NCBI GenBank assembly: GCA_023269645.1
Contig: JAHFPR010000048.1
Coordinates: forward strand, 1 to 10,938
Origin: Alphaproteobacteria bacterium
Lineage (GTDB): Bacteria > Pseudomonadota > Alphaproteobacteria > Rickettsiales > UBA8987
Direction: 5' to 3'
DNA: 10,938 nucleotides
Shown here: one piece after another, positions 1 to 6,170 of the stretch
How positions within the stretch are numbered: the first letter of the stretch is position 1
Layout of the letters: every line of letters starts with the position of its first letter
The notes under the pieces: model-generated
Told to the model about the DNA's origin: nothing
What the model saw: only the letters and a program-made list of their open reading frames with translations
Database searches by the model: none
Program-made: the position numbers and the translations under genes

Positions 1-53
1 CCGCTGGTTCATTATGGATTCCGGCAGCGGCAGCGAAAGCTGTGGCAGGTAAG
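1..53 (+). ncRNA. 3' end of a group I intron in tRNA-Leu(UAA), partial
   Basis: This stretch directly precedes a tRNA-Leu 3' exon and cannot be tRNA: no sequence in it pairs with the acceptor strand CGCGAGC at 95-101. It contains a GAAA-capped stem (CAGC 31-34, GCTG 39-42) and a 6-bp pairing of CCGCTG (1-6) with CAGCGG (25-30). It ends in a G (53), as group I introns do. From memory, the Anabaena tRNA-Leu(UAA) intron ends with the same GCGAAAGCTG hairpin shortly before a final G, followed by an exon starting AAAATCCGT, which is exactly what follows here. Self-splicing and the intron class are inferred. The catalytic core (P3-P8) and the 5' exon lie outside the window. Confidence 0.75.
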
Positions 54-105
54 AAAATCCGTCGGCTGTGAGGTCATACCGGTTCGATTCCGGTCGCGAG
101 CACCA
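54..105 (+). tRNA. tRNA-Leu(UAA), 3' exon only (partial gene)
   Basis: The segment folds as the 3' part of a class II tRNA. It has AAAA as positions 35-38 of the anticodon loop (54-57) and TCCGT as the 3' anticodon strand (58-62). A 15-nt variable arm (63-77) folds as GGCU-GUGA-GGUC. The T arm is ACCGG-TTCGATT-CCGGT (78-94), the acceptor strand is CGCGAGC (95-101), the discriminator is A (102), and the CCA is encoded (103-105). The long variable arm plus A73 indicate leucine. The anticodon UAA is inferred from the A35-A36 start and from the conserved intron site after U34. The 5' exon is outside the window and should carry GCTCGCG at its 5' end and ACGGA as the 5' anticodon strand. Confidence 0.8.
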
Positions 106-107
106 TC

Positions 108-163
108 CTCCGCTGTTTGCTTCGGATGGCGCAGCCATGCGGAGTGCTGGGGCGGAGTGCTGG
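108..163. repeat. Short hairpin overlapping a 12-bp direct repeat
   Basis: CTCCGC (108-113) pairs with GCGGAG (139-144), enclosing a second perfect stem ATGGC/GCCAT (126-130 and 134-138) with a 3-nt loop. The 3' side then enters a direct repeat: GCGGAGTGCTGG occurs at 139-150 and again at 152-163. It lies between the tRNA-Leu exon and the convergent solute-binding-protein gene. It has no T tract, so intrinsic terminator activity is not supported, although tRNA 3' processing or weak termination is possible. The rest of 106-208 shows no gene. Confidence 0.4.
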
Positions 164-208
164 TGTAAAACGCACGGAACCACACCCTGGCGAGGCTCTG
201 AAAAGGTT

Positions 209-1042
209 TTAGGGCACGGCCATGCCGTAAAGAGAATAGAGCATTTCCAGCACACCGCGCTCTTTCAGTTTCTTCATGGACTCGTCGAATTGCTGCGCGC
301 GCTTGACGGATTGCGTCATCGCCGGGGAAAACCCGATATACACTGGCCCCTGATGCATACTGCCCGCCCAGCGGAGCTTGCTTTCCAGCCCTTCCTTGCG
401 CAGTGCATAATCAATGATCGGCTTGCTGTCGAGGACAATGTCAATGCGCCCGGCCAGCAGTTTTTTAATGTTCTGCCGCAGTGCCTCATTCCCGCCGGCT
501 TCCTGAATAATGCTGCTTTCCTCGCGGTTTTTTTCGATAAATTGCTTGAGGGTGGCATTGTAGCCATAATCCGCAACGATGCCGATGCGCTTTCCTTTCA
601 GCGAGGTGATGCTGTCGAATGTCCACGGATCGTCATGCAGCACATAGAAATCATCGGTGATGTCGTAGATCATGGTTTTCGGAAAGATGAGCGTGGCATC
701 GTCCGTGCTGTTCGCGCCCACCACCGCATCTATTTTCCCTGCCCGCACCGCTTCCAGTGCCTGCGTCCACGGCATGATTTTATACTCCACCCGGTAGCCA
801 AGTGCCTCAAACACTTTCTTCGTGAGATCCACCCCGATGCCGAGTTCCCTGCCGCCAGGATCGCAATTGATGGGACACCAGAGATCCGCCGCAATCACCA
901 GCTTGCGGGCGTTTTCCTCCGCCCGGCTGGTGTATGGTGCAATGCACATTGCACCAGCCGCCACGCACCACAGCAGCATCGCCGCGCTGTTCCGCCGGTA
1001 GAATTTTTGCTCCCGCCTGCGTCGCCCATGCCCGAACCACAT
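209..1042 (-). CDS. Exported family-3 extracellular solute-binding protein
   Basis: This 277-aa protein has a basic N-terminus (RRRR at 7-10), a hydrophobic core around residues 20-36 and a likely signal-peptidase site after residue 41 (SRA|EE). The mature part resembles the periplasmic family-3 solute-binding fold (SBP_bac_3). It starts with RKLVIAAD, continues with a G-x-G-V-DL segment and an ALEAVRAGKIDAVVG segment in lobe 1, and has SLKGKRIGIV at the lobe crossover. Such proteins bind amino acids or other small polar ligands for ABC importers or sensor proteins. No permease or ATPase gene lies nearby, so this is an orphan and its ligand is unknown. An in-frame ATG lies 36 nt further upstream (1078), but I prefer 1042 because GGAGGG sits 3 nt before it and 1078 has no good ribosome site. 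A Cys pair (CPINC) near the mature N-terminus is unusual. Confidence 0.82.
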   Translation of the reverse strand: MWFGHGRRRREQKFYRRNSAAMLLWCVAAGAMCIAPYTSRAEENARKLVIAADLWCPINCDPGGRELGIGVDLTKKVFEALGYRVEYKIMPWTQALEAVRAGKIDAVVGANSTDDATLIFPKTMIYDITDDFYVLHDDPWTFDSITSLKGKRIGIVADYGYNATLKQFIEKNREESSIIQEAGGNEALRQNIKKLLAGRIDIVLDSKPIIDYALRKEGLESKLRWAGSMHQGPVYIGFSPAMTQSVKRAQQFDESMKKLKERGVLEMLYSLYGMAVP

Positions 1043-1277
1043 TTTCCCTCCAGCCCACGATGATAGTGATACTGGCATATTCCATCACCGCACACAACCC
1101 TGGCGTACACCACTGCTGGGAGAAAAATCTCTCTTGACATACAACCAATAGTTGAGTAACGTCAGAAAGCCGGGGGCGGAGATAGCACCTCCCAGGAGCG
1201 GCGACACCCAAACACTCTGCTCCCCAATCACCCTTATCGTCGTTCCCGGTTCTTTTTTCGGTGGTAGCCCCCCTCCA

Positions 1278-1541
1278 TCACGTCATCACCCGCTCCGAAA
1301 TTTCGCCGCCGAGGCGCGTGAGAAGTTCCTCCACGCGGTCACTCATTTTTTCCATGTCGGCGAAGCGGAGTGCCTCGATACGCGCGCGGAGGGAGTTCTG
1401 CCCCGGCACAGGATAGAACAGCGCGGAAACGCCTTCGTTCGGCGCAAGTTTGGCGATTTCGTGCGTCAGTCCCTCCGCCACCCGCGCAAGCTTTTCCGGC
1501 GGAAGATGCGCGAATGTCACCAGCATGGAGCTTTGGGGCAT
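1278..1541 (-). CDS. Small conserved-looking protein of unknown function (87 aa)
   Basis: I do not recognise this protein. It has 87 residues, no signal peptide and no membrane segment. The residue pattern suggests a beta-alpha-beta-beta-alpha order: a strand near residues 6-13, an amphipathic helix near 15-33 (EKLARVAEGLTHEIAKLA), two strands near 37-60 and a C-terminal helix near 62-80. That layout fits a small ferredoxin-like or tautomerase-like fold, but this is inference only. No Shine-Dalgarno sequence is visible before ATG 1541 or before the internal ATG at 1526. A TAA lies five codons upstream, so no longer start is possible. The gene lies downstream of xseA on the same strand, separated by the hairpin element at 1557-1649. 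It could be the distal gene of an xseA transcript. Coding bias (GC-rich third positions on this strand) supports a real gene. Confidence 0.6.
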   Translation of the reverse strand: MPQSSMLVTFAHLPPEKLARVAEGLTHEIAKLAPNEGVSALFYPVPGQNSLRARIEALRFADMEKMSDRVEELLTRLGGEISERVMT

Positions 1542-1556
1542 GGAGGTAAGTGGTTA

Positions 1557-1649
1557 GAGTTCAGAGTTCGGAGTTTAGTGAAATAAAGGAAGAAAGTAAA
1601 AGGCAAGGTTGTGCAACCCTTCCCACACTAAACGCTGTACTCCGAAATC
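1557..1649. repeat. Long imperfect hairpin element E1 with repeat-built arms
   Basis: A 24-nt arm (1557-1580) is the inverted repeat of 1626-1649 with 19 of 24 positions matching. The 45-nt loop contains a smaller GGTT/AACC hairpin. The 5' arm reads as 7-nt units of the form NGAGTTY (AGAGTTC, AGAGTTC-like, GGAGTTT). The element fills the gap between xseA and the small downstream gene. Its architecture, but not its sequence, recurs at 5392-5448, 5566-5636 and 7205-7276. Confidence 0.7.
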
Positions 1650-1658
1650 TTCTTACTC

Positions 1659-3032
1659 CTAAAACAGCGATTCCTGATCGTCCTCTTTTTTCTGCCCCCA
1701 GCGGCGGGGAGCTTTGCCGCCGCCCGCGACCAGCACGTTTTTCCGGCCATCGCGGAATTCTATTTCCAGCGCCATGCCGGGTTGCGCTGCCTCGGCGGAG
1801 GCAACCAGTTCACCCGCGCCGTTCCGCACCAGGGCGAAGCCGCGCGCCAGCACTTTCGTATAATGGTAGCTTTCAAGCAGGCGGGAAAGCGCGCCCACGC
1901 GCTGATCTTCCATCGTGATGCGCTGCCGAAGCAATCCGGGTTGCAGGCCTTTCTCTGCCACGGCAAGCTGTTGCTGCTTTTTCTGCAGAAGGCGCGGCAG
2001 GCTCTCGCGGTGACGCTCGCCCCAGTCGTCGAGCTTCTGCGCCATCAGCTCCAGCAGGCGGCGCGGATGGGGCAATCCCCGTGCCAGTGCTTCCAGATAA
2101 GCCCGGCGTTCCCCGATGCTCCGGGTGACGGCGGTATGGAGGCGTGTGCGGTAATCCAGCACCGTGGCAAGCAACTCCTCGCGCACGGGGACGGCCATTT
2201 CGGCACTGGCGGTGGGGGTCGGCGCGCGTTTATCGGAGGCATAATCAATCAGCGTAGTATCGGTTTCATGCCCCACGGCGGAGATAAGCGGGATGCGGGA
2301 TGCAGCAGCGGCGCGCACCACGTTTTCCTCGTTGAACGCCCATAAATCCTCCAGCGAACCGCCGCCGCGCGCGACGATGATGAGATCGGGGCGGGGAATG
2401 CCGGAGGCAGAATCGAGCGCATTGAACCCCGCGATGGCCGCCACCACCTGTGCCGCCGCGCCCTCGCCCTGCACCAGCACCGGCCACACCAGCACGTGCA
2501 CGGGAAAACGCTCGCGCAGGCGGTGGAGAATATCGCGCAGCACCGCGCCGGTGGGCGAAGTCACCACGCCAATCACGCGCGGCAGGAAGGGCAGGGGCTT
2601 CTTGCGCGCTTCGTCGAAAAGCCCCTCGGTGGCGAGTGCCTGCTTGCGTTTTTCAAGCAGTGCCATCAGCGCGCCTGCGCCCGCAGGTTCGATGGTCACG
2701 GCACTGAGCTGATAGGAAGAACGCCCGGCATATGTGGTGAGGCGGCCAGAGCAGACGGATTCCATGCCATCTTCCAGCAGAAAGGTGAGGCGCGCGGCTA
2801 CGCCCTTCCAGCATACGACATTCAGCACCGCGTCGGCATCTTTCAGATTGAAATAGATGTGGCCGCTGCTGGCGCGCTTCAGGCCGGAAATCTCGCCGCG
2901 CACACGCACCCAGGAGAAATTATCCTCCACCGTGCGCCGCAATAGCTGCGAAATCTCCGATACCGAATATTCCTGCTGATTATGCGTCAGCGGTGCGGCA
3001 GTCTGGAGTTCTTCCGGCAGCATCTCGTTCAT
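1659..3032 (-). CDS. xseA: Exodeoxyribonuclease VII large subunit
   Basis: XseA is the catalytic subunit of exonuclease VII, which degrades single-stranded DNA from both ends into oligonucleotides. It works with several copies of the small subunit XseB, which is not in this window. The 457-aa protein has the expected layout. YSVSEISQLL begins an N-terminal OB-fold (about residues 20-115) that contains VRVRGEISG and HIYFNLKD. The nuclease domain has GVVTSPTGAVLRDI, then VVARGGGSLEDLWAFNEE and AVGHETDTTLIDYASDKRAPTPTASAE, all hallmarks of the family. A coiled-coil-rich region follows. The length is normal. Start choice is weak: a GTG at 3068 would add 12 residues, but these are unlike XseA and its ribosome site abuts the codon. 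ATG 3032 gives a normal N-terminus but has no clear Shine-Dalgarno. The C-terminus ends in a charged tail (KKEDDQESLF). Confidence 0.95.
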   Translation of the reverse strand: MNEMLPEELQTAAPLTHNQQEYSVSEISQLLRRTVEDNFSWVRVRGEISGLKRASSGHIYFNLKDADAVLNVVCWKGVAARLTFLLEDGMESVCSGRLTTYAGRSSYQLSAVTIEPAGAGALMALLEKRKQALATEGLFDEARKKPLPFLPRVIGVVTSPTGAVLRDILHRLRERFPVHVLVWPVLVQGEGAAAQVVAAIAGFNALDSASGIPRPDLIIVARGGGSLEDLWAFNEENVVRAAAASRIPLISAVGHETDTTLIDYASDKRAPTPTASAEMAVPVREELLATVLDYRTRLHTAVTRSIGERRAYLEALARGLPHPRRLLELMAQKLDDWGERHRESLPRLLQKKQQQLAVAEKGLQPGLLRQRITMEDQRVGALSRLLESYHYTKVLARGFALVRNGAGELVASAEAAQPGMALEIEFRDGRKNVLVAGGGKAPRRWGQKKEDDQESLF

Positions 3033-3069
3033 CTGGCAAGTATAGCGCGATGCAGGCGGAATTGTCACC

Positions 3070-3101
3070 CCTCTTGCGCAATCGGCCTCTTGCGCAACCG
3101 G
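3070..3101. repeat. Two tandem 16-bp units with TTGCGCAA palindromes
   Basis: CCTCTTGCGCAATCGG (3070-3085) is followed directly by a second copy (3086-3101) that differs at one base. Each unit contains the 8-bp palindrome TTGCGCAA. The pair lies just upstream of xseA and downstream of the prepilin gene, so a double operator controlling xseA is conceivable. No regulator is identified. Confidence 0.55.
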
Positions 3102-3126
3102 TTTCCGTGTCCCGGCAGGGCAGGAT

Positions 3127-3972
3127 TTAATTCTGCATCACCACGCGCAGGGTGCAGGAATTCGTCGTGTTGCTCTGCCGGTATTCCACCACGGGTGTTG
3201 GCGGCGTATTGACGGCGTTGGTAGGCGTGGTTGCCCAGCAGGTGGTAGTACCTGTGGCATTGGTGCTGTTGAGCAGCGTAAGAGCATTTGTGGTATGCCC
3301 CGTGACATGGATCACCATGCCGGTGTTGATCGTGCCGTCATCCATCTTGTTATCAATGCTATAGGCTTCTGATGGGGTTAGTAAATTTGCGCCGGTATTG
3401 GCAATACCACTCCCGAAGGTTAAAGTGCCGTTGCCGCTGGTATAATTCCCGCCGGAAAGGATGGTGTTCACCCCCACCACCCATACATTGACGCTAATAT
3501 CCGTCATGGCCACGATTCCGCCTTTTTTCAGCTTCGTTATAGGGTAGCCGCCATTTGTCGAGACCGTGGCTCCGTCATACCCGCTCCCGATCAGTCCTGC
3601 GAGGGAAAGATCCTGCCAGAACCACAGCAATTCACTGCTGAAACTGGCGGCGAGCGTGTTATTTCCGGGCGTGGCGATGTTGGCGGAATCATCCAGCCTG
3701 TCATTGCCATCGCCATTATGCGCTGCCGCGCCAAGATACTGCGTGGCTTTCATCATATCCCCCGGCGTGGCCTTGTATTTCTCGCGGAAGGTGGCGACCG
3801 CCGCTTCATATTGCTGAAGCTGCGTGACCACCGCGCGCGTCCGGGCGTTGGCGATCATCTCCGCCCCCACGGCCACACCGGCCACGATCACTCCGATAAT
3901 CACCAGCACGATAGACATTTCCACCAAGGTGAAGCCTTTTGGGGAAGGGAATGTGCGGGAAGGATGCGGCAT
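3127..3972 (-). CDS. Type IV prepilin / pseudopilin-like protein
   Basis: This 281-aa protein begins with a short basic leader ending in PSPKG at residues 9-13, followed by FTLVEMSIVLVIIGVIVAG. That is the classic prepilin peptidase site, with cleavage after Gly13, N-methylation of Phe14 and Glu at position +5 of the mature protein. Residues 14-35 form the hydrophobic helix used for membrane anchoring and filament packing. A long helical region (about 40-75) and a Gly/Asn/Thr-rich globular head follow. Two cysteines near the C-terminus (245 and 273) could form the usual pilin disulfide loop. The protein is longer than typical major pilins, and no pil or gsp assembly genes are in the window, so whether it is a pilin, a minor pilin or a type II secretion pseudopilin is open. 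Start 3972 has GGAG five nt upstream. The longer ATG at 3996 has no ribosome site. Confidence 0.88.
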   Translation of the reverse strand: MPHPSRTFPSPKGFTLVEMSIVLVIIGVIVAGVAVGAEMIANARTRAVVTQLQQYEAAVATFREKYKATPGDMMKATQYLGAAAHNGDGNDRLDDSANIATPGNNTLAASFSSELLWFWQDLSLAGLIGSGYDGATVSTNGGYPITKLKKGGIVAMTDISVNVWVVGVNTILSGGNYTSGNGTLTFGSGIANTGANLLTPSEAYSIDNKMDDGTINTGMVIHVTGHTTNALTLLNSTNATGTTTCWATTPTNAVNTPPTPVVEYRQSNTTNSCTLRVVMQN

Positions 3973-4044
3973 TTTTTCTCCGTGGGATAAACGCATAATT
4001 CTATATCAAATCCGGCGCAGATGCAAAAAAAACCGTTCCGGTGC

Positions 4045-4072
4045 TTGACGTGGCCGGGAAAGCAGGTAAAAA
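4045..4072 (+). promoter_or_regulatory. Candidate sigma70 promoter for metK
   Basis: TTGACG (4045-4050) is followed after 16 bp by TAAAAA (4067-4072), which matches the -10 consensus at four of six positions. Initiation near 4080 would give a leader of about 128 nt that contains the hairpins at 4111-4179. This is a motif match only. Confidence 0.35.
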
Positions 4073-4110
4073 GGTTCCACATCTCGGCTCGCAATGTAAG
4101 ATTTCAGTAC

Positions 4111-4179
4111 CGGATTAGTAAATCCGACATCTTTAGTGCCGCACAGCGGCTTAGGCTCATCGCGCAGGCTAGTAAGCCG
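4111..4179 (+). promoter_or_regulatory. Structured metK leader with mutually exclusive helices
   Basis: Three local stems are visible: CGGATT/AATCCG (4111-4116 and 4121-4126, loop AGTA), GCCGC/GCGGC (4138-4142 and 4146-4150, loop ACA) and GGCT/AGCC (4167-4170 and 4175-4178, loop AGTA). A competing 7-bp helix pairs CGGCTTA (4147-4153) with TAAGCCG (4173-4179). It would break both the second and the third stem. Alternative folds ahead of metK suggest regulation, possibly by S-adenosylmethionine, but I could not match the sequence to the SAM-I, SAM-II or SAM/SAH consensus. The leader ends 28 nt before the metK ATG, just upstream of the AAAAGGA ribosome site. Confidence 0.4.
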
Positions 4180-4207
4180 GAGCGGGAGTGAACAAAAGGA
4201 AAAAACG

Positions 4208-5383
4208 ATGACCATCTCCAGCGATTTCTATACCACGCGCGAATTTCTGTTCACCAGCGAATCCGTGGCGGAAGGCCATCCGGACAAGGTGGCGGATCGC
4301 ATTTCCGATGCCATCCTCGATGTGTATCTGCGGCAGGATCCTTACGCGCGCGTGGCACTGGAAACGCTGGTCACCACCAACCGCGTGGTGCTTGCAGGCG
4401 AAGTGCGCGGGCCGGATTTTCTCAACAAGAATCTGCCGGACATCGCGCGGGAAGCCGTGAAGAATATCGGCTATGAGCAGGGAGGCTTCCACTGGAATAA
4501 CCTGGAGATCAGCAACTACGTGCACGGCCAATCCGCCGACATCGCGCAGGGCGTGGATGGCAAGGGCGGCGCGACGGAAGGCGCGGGCGATCAGGGTATC
4601 ATGTTCGGCTATGCCTGCAACGAAACGCCGGAGCTTATGCCCGCCGCCATCCATTATTCCCATAAAATCCTGCGGCTTATCATGGAAGCAGTGAAAGCGG
4701 GCGCGCTGCCCAAGCTGGGGCCGGACGCGAAAAGCCAGGTGACGCTCGTCTATAAGGGGAACACGCCGTTGCGGGCGCATTCGGTGGTGGTTTCCATCCA
4801 GCATCCGGAAAATATGATGCAGGCCGAGGTGCGCGCGCTGGTGAAGCCATATGTCGAGAAGGCACTCCCGCAGGGCTGGATGTGCGAGGAAAAGGAATTT
4901 TACGTCAACCCCACCGGAAAGTTCGTCATCGGCGGGCCGGACGGCGACGCGGGGCTGACCGGGCGGAAAATCATCGTGGATACATATGGCGGTGCGGCTC
5001 CCCACGGCGGCGGCGCGTTTTCGGGCAAAGACCCCACGAAGGTGGATCGCTCGGCGGCTTACGCGGCGCGTTACATGGCGAAAAACGTGGTGGCGGCGGG
5101 GCTGGCGAAGGCCTGCACCCTCCAGCTTGCCTACGCTATCGGGGTTGCGAAGCCGCTCGCGCTGTATGTCAACACCCACGGCACGGGCGAGGTGAACGAA
5201 ATCGAGCTGGCGGAGCGTCTGCGGAAAGCCATTGATCTTTCGCCCTGGGGTCTGCGCCAGCATCTCAAGCTGCACCGTCCCATCTATGAGCGCACCTCCG
5301 CCTACGGCCATTTCGGTCGCGCACCGGAAGAAGATGGCGGCTTCTCCTGGGAAAAAACGGATCTGGTGGATGCGCTGAAGTAA
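4208..5383 (+). CDS. metK: S-adenosylmethionine synthetase (methionine adenosyltransferase)
   Basis: MetK makes S-adenosylmethionine from methionine and ATP in the cytoplasm, releasing phosphate and diphosphate. The 391-aa protein is of normal length. It has the N-terminal signature ESVAEGHPDKVADRISDAILD (residues 18-38), with His24, Asp26 and Lys27 in the active-site HPDK. GAGDQGIMFGYACNE follows near residues 123-137. The catalytic loop region PTGKFVIGGPDGDAGLTGRK and GGGAFSGKDPTKVDRSAAY are both intact. A longer reading frame from 4136 would run through the structured leader. ATG 4208 is preferred because AAAAGGA lies at proper spacing and family proteins start close to this point. It is the first gene of a plus-strand run. 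trmB, which consumes S-adenosylmethionine, follows after 72 nt that are mostly filled by a hairpin element. Confidence 0.97.
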   Translation: MTISSDFYTTREFLFTSESVAEGHPDKVADRISDAILDVYLRQDPYARVALETLVTTNRVVLAGEVRGPDFLNKNLPDIAREAVKNIGYEQGGFHWNNLEISNYVHGQSADIAQGVDGKGGATEGAGDQGIMFGYACNETPELMPAAIHYSHKILRLIMEAVKAGALPKLGPDAKSQVTLVYKGNTPLRAHSVVVSIQHPENMMQAEVRALVKPYVEKALPQGWMCEEKEFYVNPTGKFVIGGPDGDAGLTGRKIIVDTYGGAAPHGGGAFSGKDPTKVDRSAAYAARYMAKNVVAAGLAKACTLQLAYAIGVAKPLALYVNTHGTGEVNEIELAERLRKAIDLSPWGLRQHLKLHRPIYERTSAYGHFGRAPEEDGGFSWEKTDLVDALK

Positions 5384-5391
5384 TTGTAATG

Positions 5392-5448
5392 TGAGTCTTG
5401 AGTCTTGAGTTTTGTGATATAAGTACAAAATTCAGGACCCAAAACTTA
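5392..5448. repeat. Long imperfect hairpin element E2 with 7-nt units
   Basis: The 24-nt arm at 5392-5415 is the inverted repeat of 5425-5448 with 19 of 24 matches and a 9-nt loop. The five differences fall at arm positions 2, 6, 10, 14 and 18, and all are transitions, so three of them still pair as G-U. The 5' arm reads TGAGTCT, TGAGTCT, TGAGTTT. The element occupies nearly all of the metK-trmB gap and ends 7 nt before the trmB ATG, leaving trmB without a visible Shine-Dalgarno. Confidence 0.75.
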
Positions 5449-5455
5449 TCAAACC

Positions 5456-6151
5456 ATGCCACGCCCCCCCTTCATCCATTCCTACGCGCGCCCCGGAGGG
5501 AGGGGTGTGGGCGAGGCCAATCGCCGCCTGCTGGCGGAGGAATTGCCGAAGTGGGAGATAGCACTAGAGAGCGGAGAGCAGAGAGCGGAGGGCAAAAAGA
5601 ACATTCCTGCTCTCTGCTCTCTATTCTCTGCTCTCTCCCTTGAAATCGGCTTCGGGAGCGGGGAGCATCTGCTCCACCGGGCGAAGCAGAATCCGGATGC
5701 GCTCCATATCGGCTGCGAGGTTTATGTGCACGGGCTGCTGGCCTGCCTGAAGGAGCTTAAAAAAGACCCCCTCGCCAATGTCCGCATTTTCACCGAAGAT
5801 GGCCGACTGCTGCTGCAGAACCTCCCGGAAGGCGCGCTGAGCCGTGTCTATATCCTGTTCCCCGATCCGTGGCCGAAGAACCGGCATCACAAACGCCGCA
5901 TCATCAATCCGGAAACGCTGGCACTGCTGCACCGCGCGATGCATCCCGGCGCGGAACTGCACCTCGCCACCGATCATCCGCATTACGCCGCGTGGATGCT
6001 TGCGCACCTGGCAAACCACAGCGGCTTCGAGTGGCTTGCCGAATGCGCGGAAGATTGGCATAATCCCCCTGAAGGCCATTGCACCACGCGCTATGAGCAG
6101 AAGCGCAAGGCCGGTTCAGCACCGGGTTATTTCCAGTTCCGGCGGGTGTAA
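5456..6151 (+). CDS. trmB: tRNA (guanine-N7-)-methyltransferase
   Basis: TrmB transfers a methyl group from S-adenosylmethionine to N7 of G46 in the variable loop of tRNAs. The 231-aa protein has motif I of the Rossmann methyltransferase (LEIGFGSGEHL, residues 62-72), an acidic cofactor contact in GCEVY (86-90), the diagnostic FPDPWPK (135-141) with HHKRRI after it, ATDH, and the C-terminal TRYEQK...G...F signature. Residues 38-60 are encoded by a long palindromic element (5566-5636), in frame and without a stop. In relatives I recall, this stretch just before motif I is a variable linker of about the same length. The element may therefore have replaced it rather than lengthened the protein. 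No Shine-Dalgarno precedes ATG 5456; hairpin E2 ends just upstream. The next gene follows after 19 nt. Confidence 0.93.
   Translation: MPRPPFIHSYARPGGRGVGEANRRLLAEELPKWEIALESGEQRAEGKKNIPALCSLFSALSLEIGFGSGEHLLHRAKQNPDALHIGCEVYVHGLLACLKELKKDPLANVRIFTEDGRLLLQNLPEGALSRVYILFPDPWPKNRHHKRRIINPETLALLHRAMHPGAELHLATDHPHYAAWMLAHLANHSGFEWLAECAEDWHNPPEGHCTTRYEQKRKAGSAPGYFQFRRV
5566..5636. repeat. Long hairpin element E3 inside the trmB reading frame
   Basis: The arm at 5566-5594 pairs with 5608-5636 around a 13-nt loop. Nearly every position pairs if G-U is allowed. The 5' arm is four 7-nt units: AGAGAGC, GGAGAGC, AGAGAGC, GGAGGGC. The complement of the 3' arm shows the same 7-nt period. The element encodes trmB residues 38-60, immediately before the cofactor-binding motif. 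Its low-complexity composition (almost only A/G on one arm, C/T on the other) is unlike the surrounding coding sequence. Confidence 0.85.
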
Positions 6152-6170
6152 CATCTACGGGGAAAAGACC

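Noticed and set aside
54..105. Acceptor piece of a permuted two-piece tmRNA, as found in alphaproteobacteria
   Set aside because: tmRNA needs a G3-U70 pair for alanine charging. Here position 70 is A and the acceptor strand CGCGAGC does not fit the GGGG-type tmRNA stem. A class II variable arm and a leucine A73 fit better.
68..1063. 331-codon plus-strand open frame over the solute-binding-protein gene
   Set aside because: It is antisense to a well-supported signal-peptide protein, begins inside the tRNA exon and shows no family features.
1134..1162. Perfect -35 hexamer TTGACA in the gap upstream of the solute-binding-protein gene, plus strand
   Set aside because: At 16-18 bp spacing the best -10 is TAACGT (three of six), and no plus-strand gene or RNA follows before the convergent minus-strand gene. 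The remainder of 1043-1277 shows nothing else.
1554..1658. xseB (exonuclease VII small subunit) downstream of xseA
   Set aside because: No open frame of about 80 codons with XseB features occurs next to xseA. The 87-aa gene at 1278-1541 does not resemble XseB.
4169..5428. 419-codon minus-strand open frame opposite metK
   Set aside because: It is a shadow of metK caused by GC-rich codon use, with a low-complexity His/Arg-rich translation.
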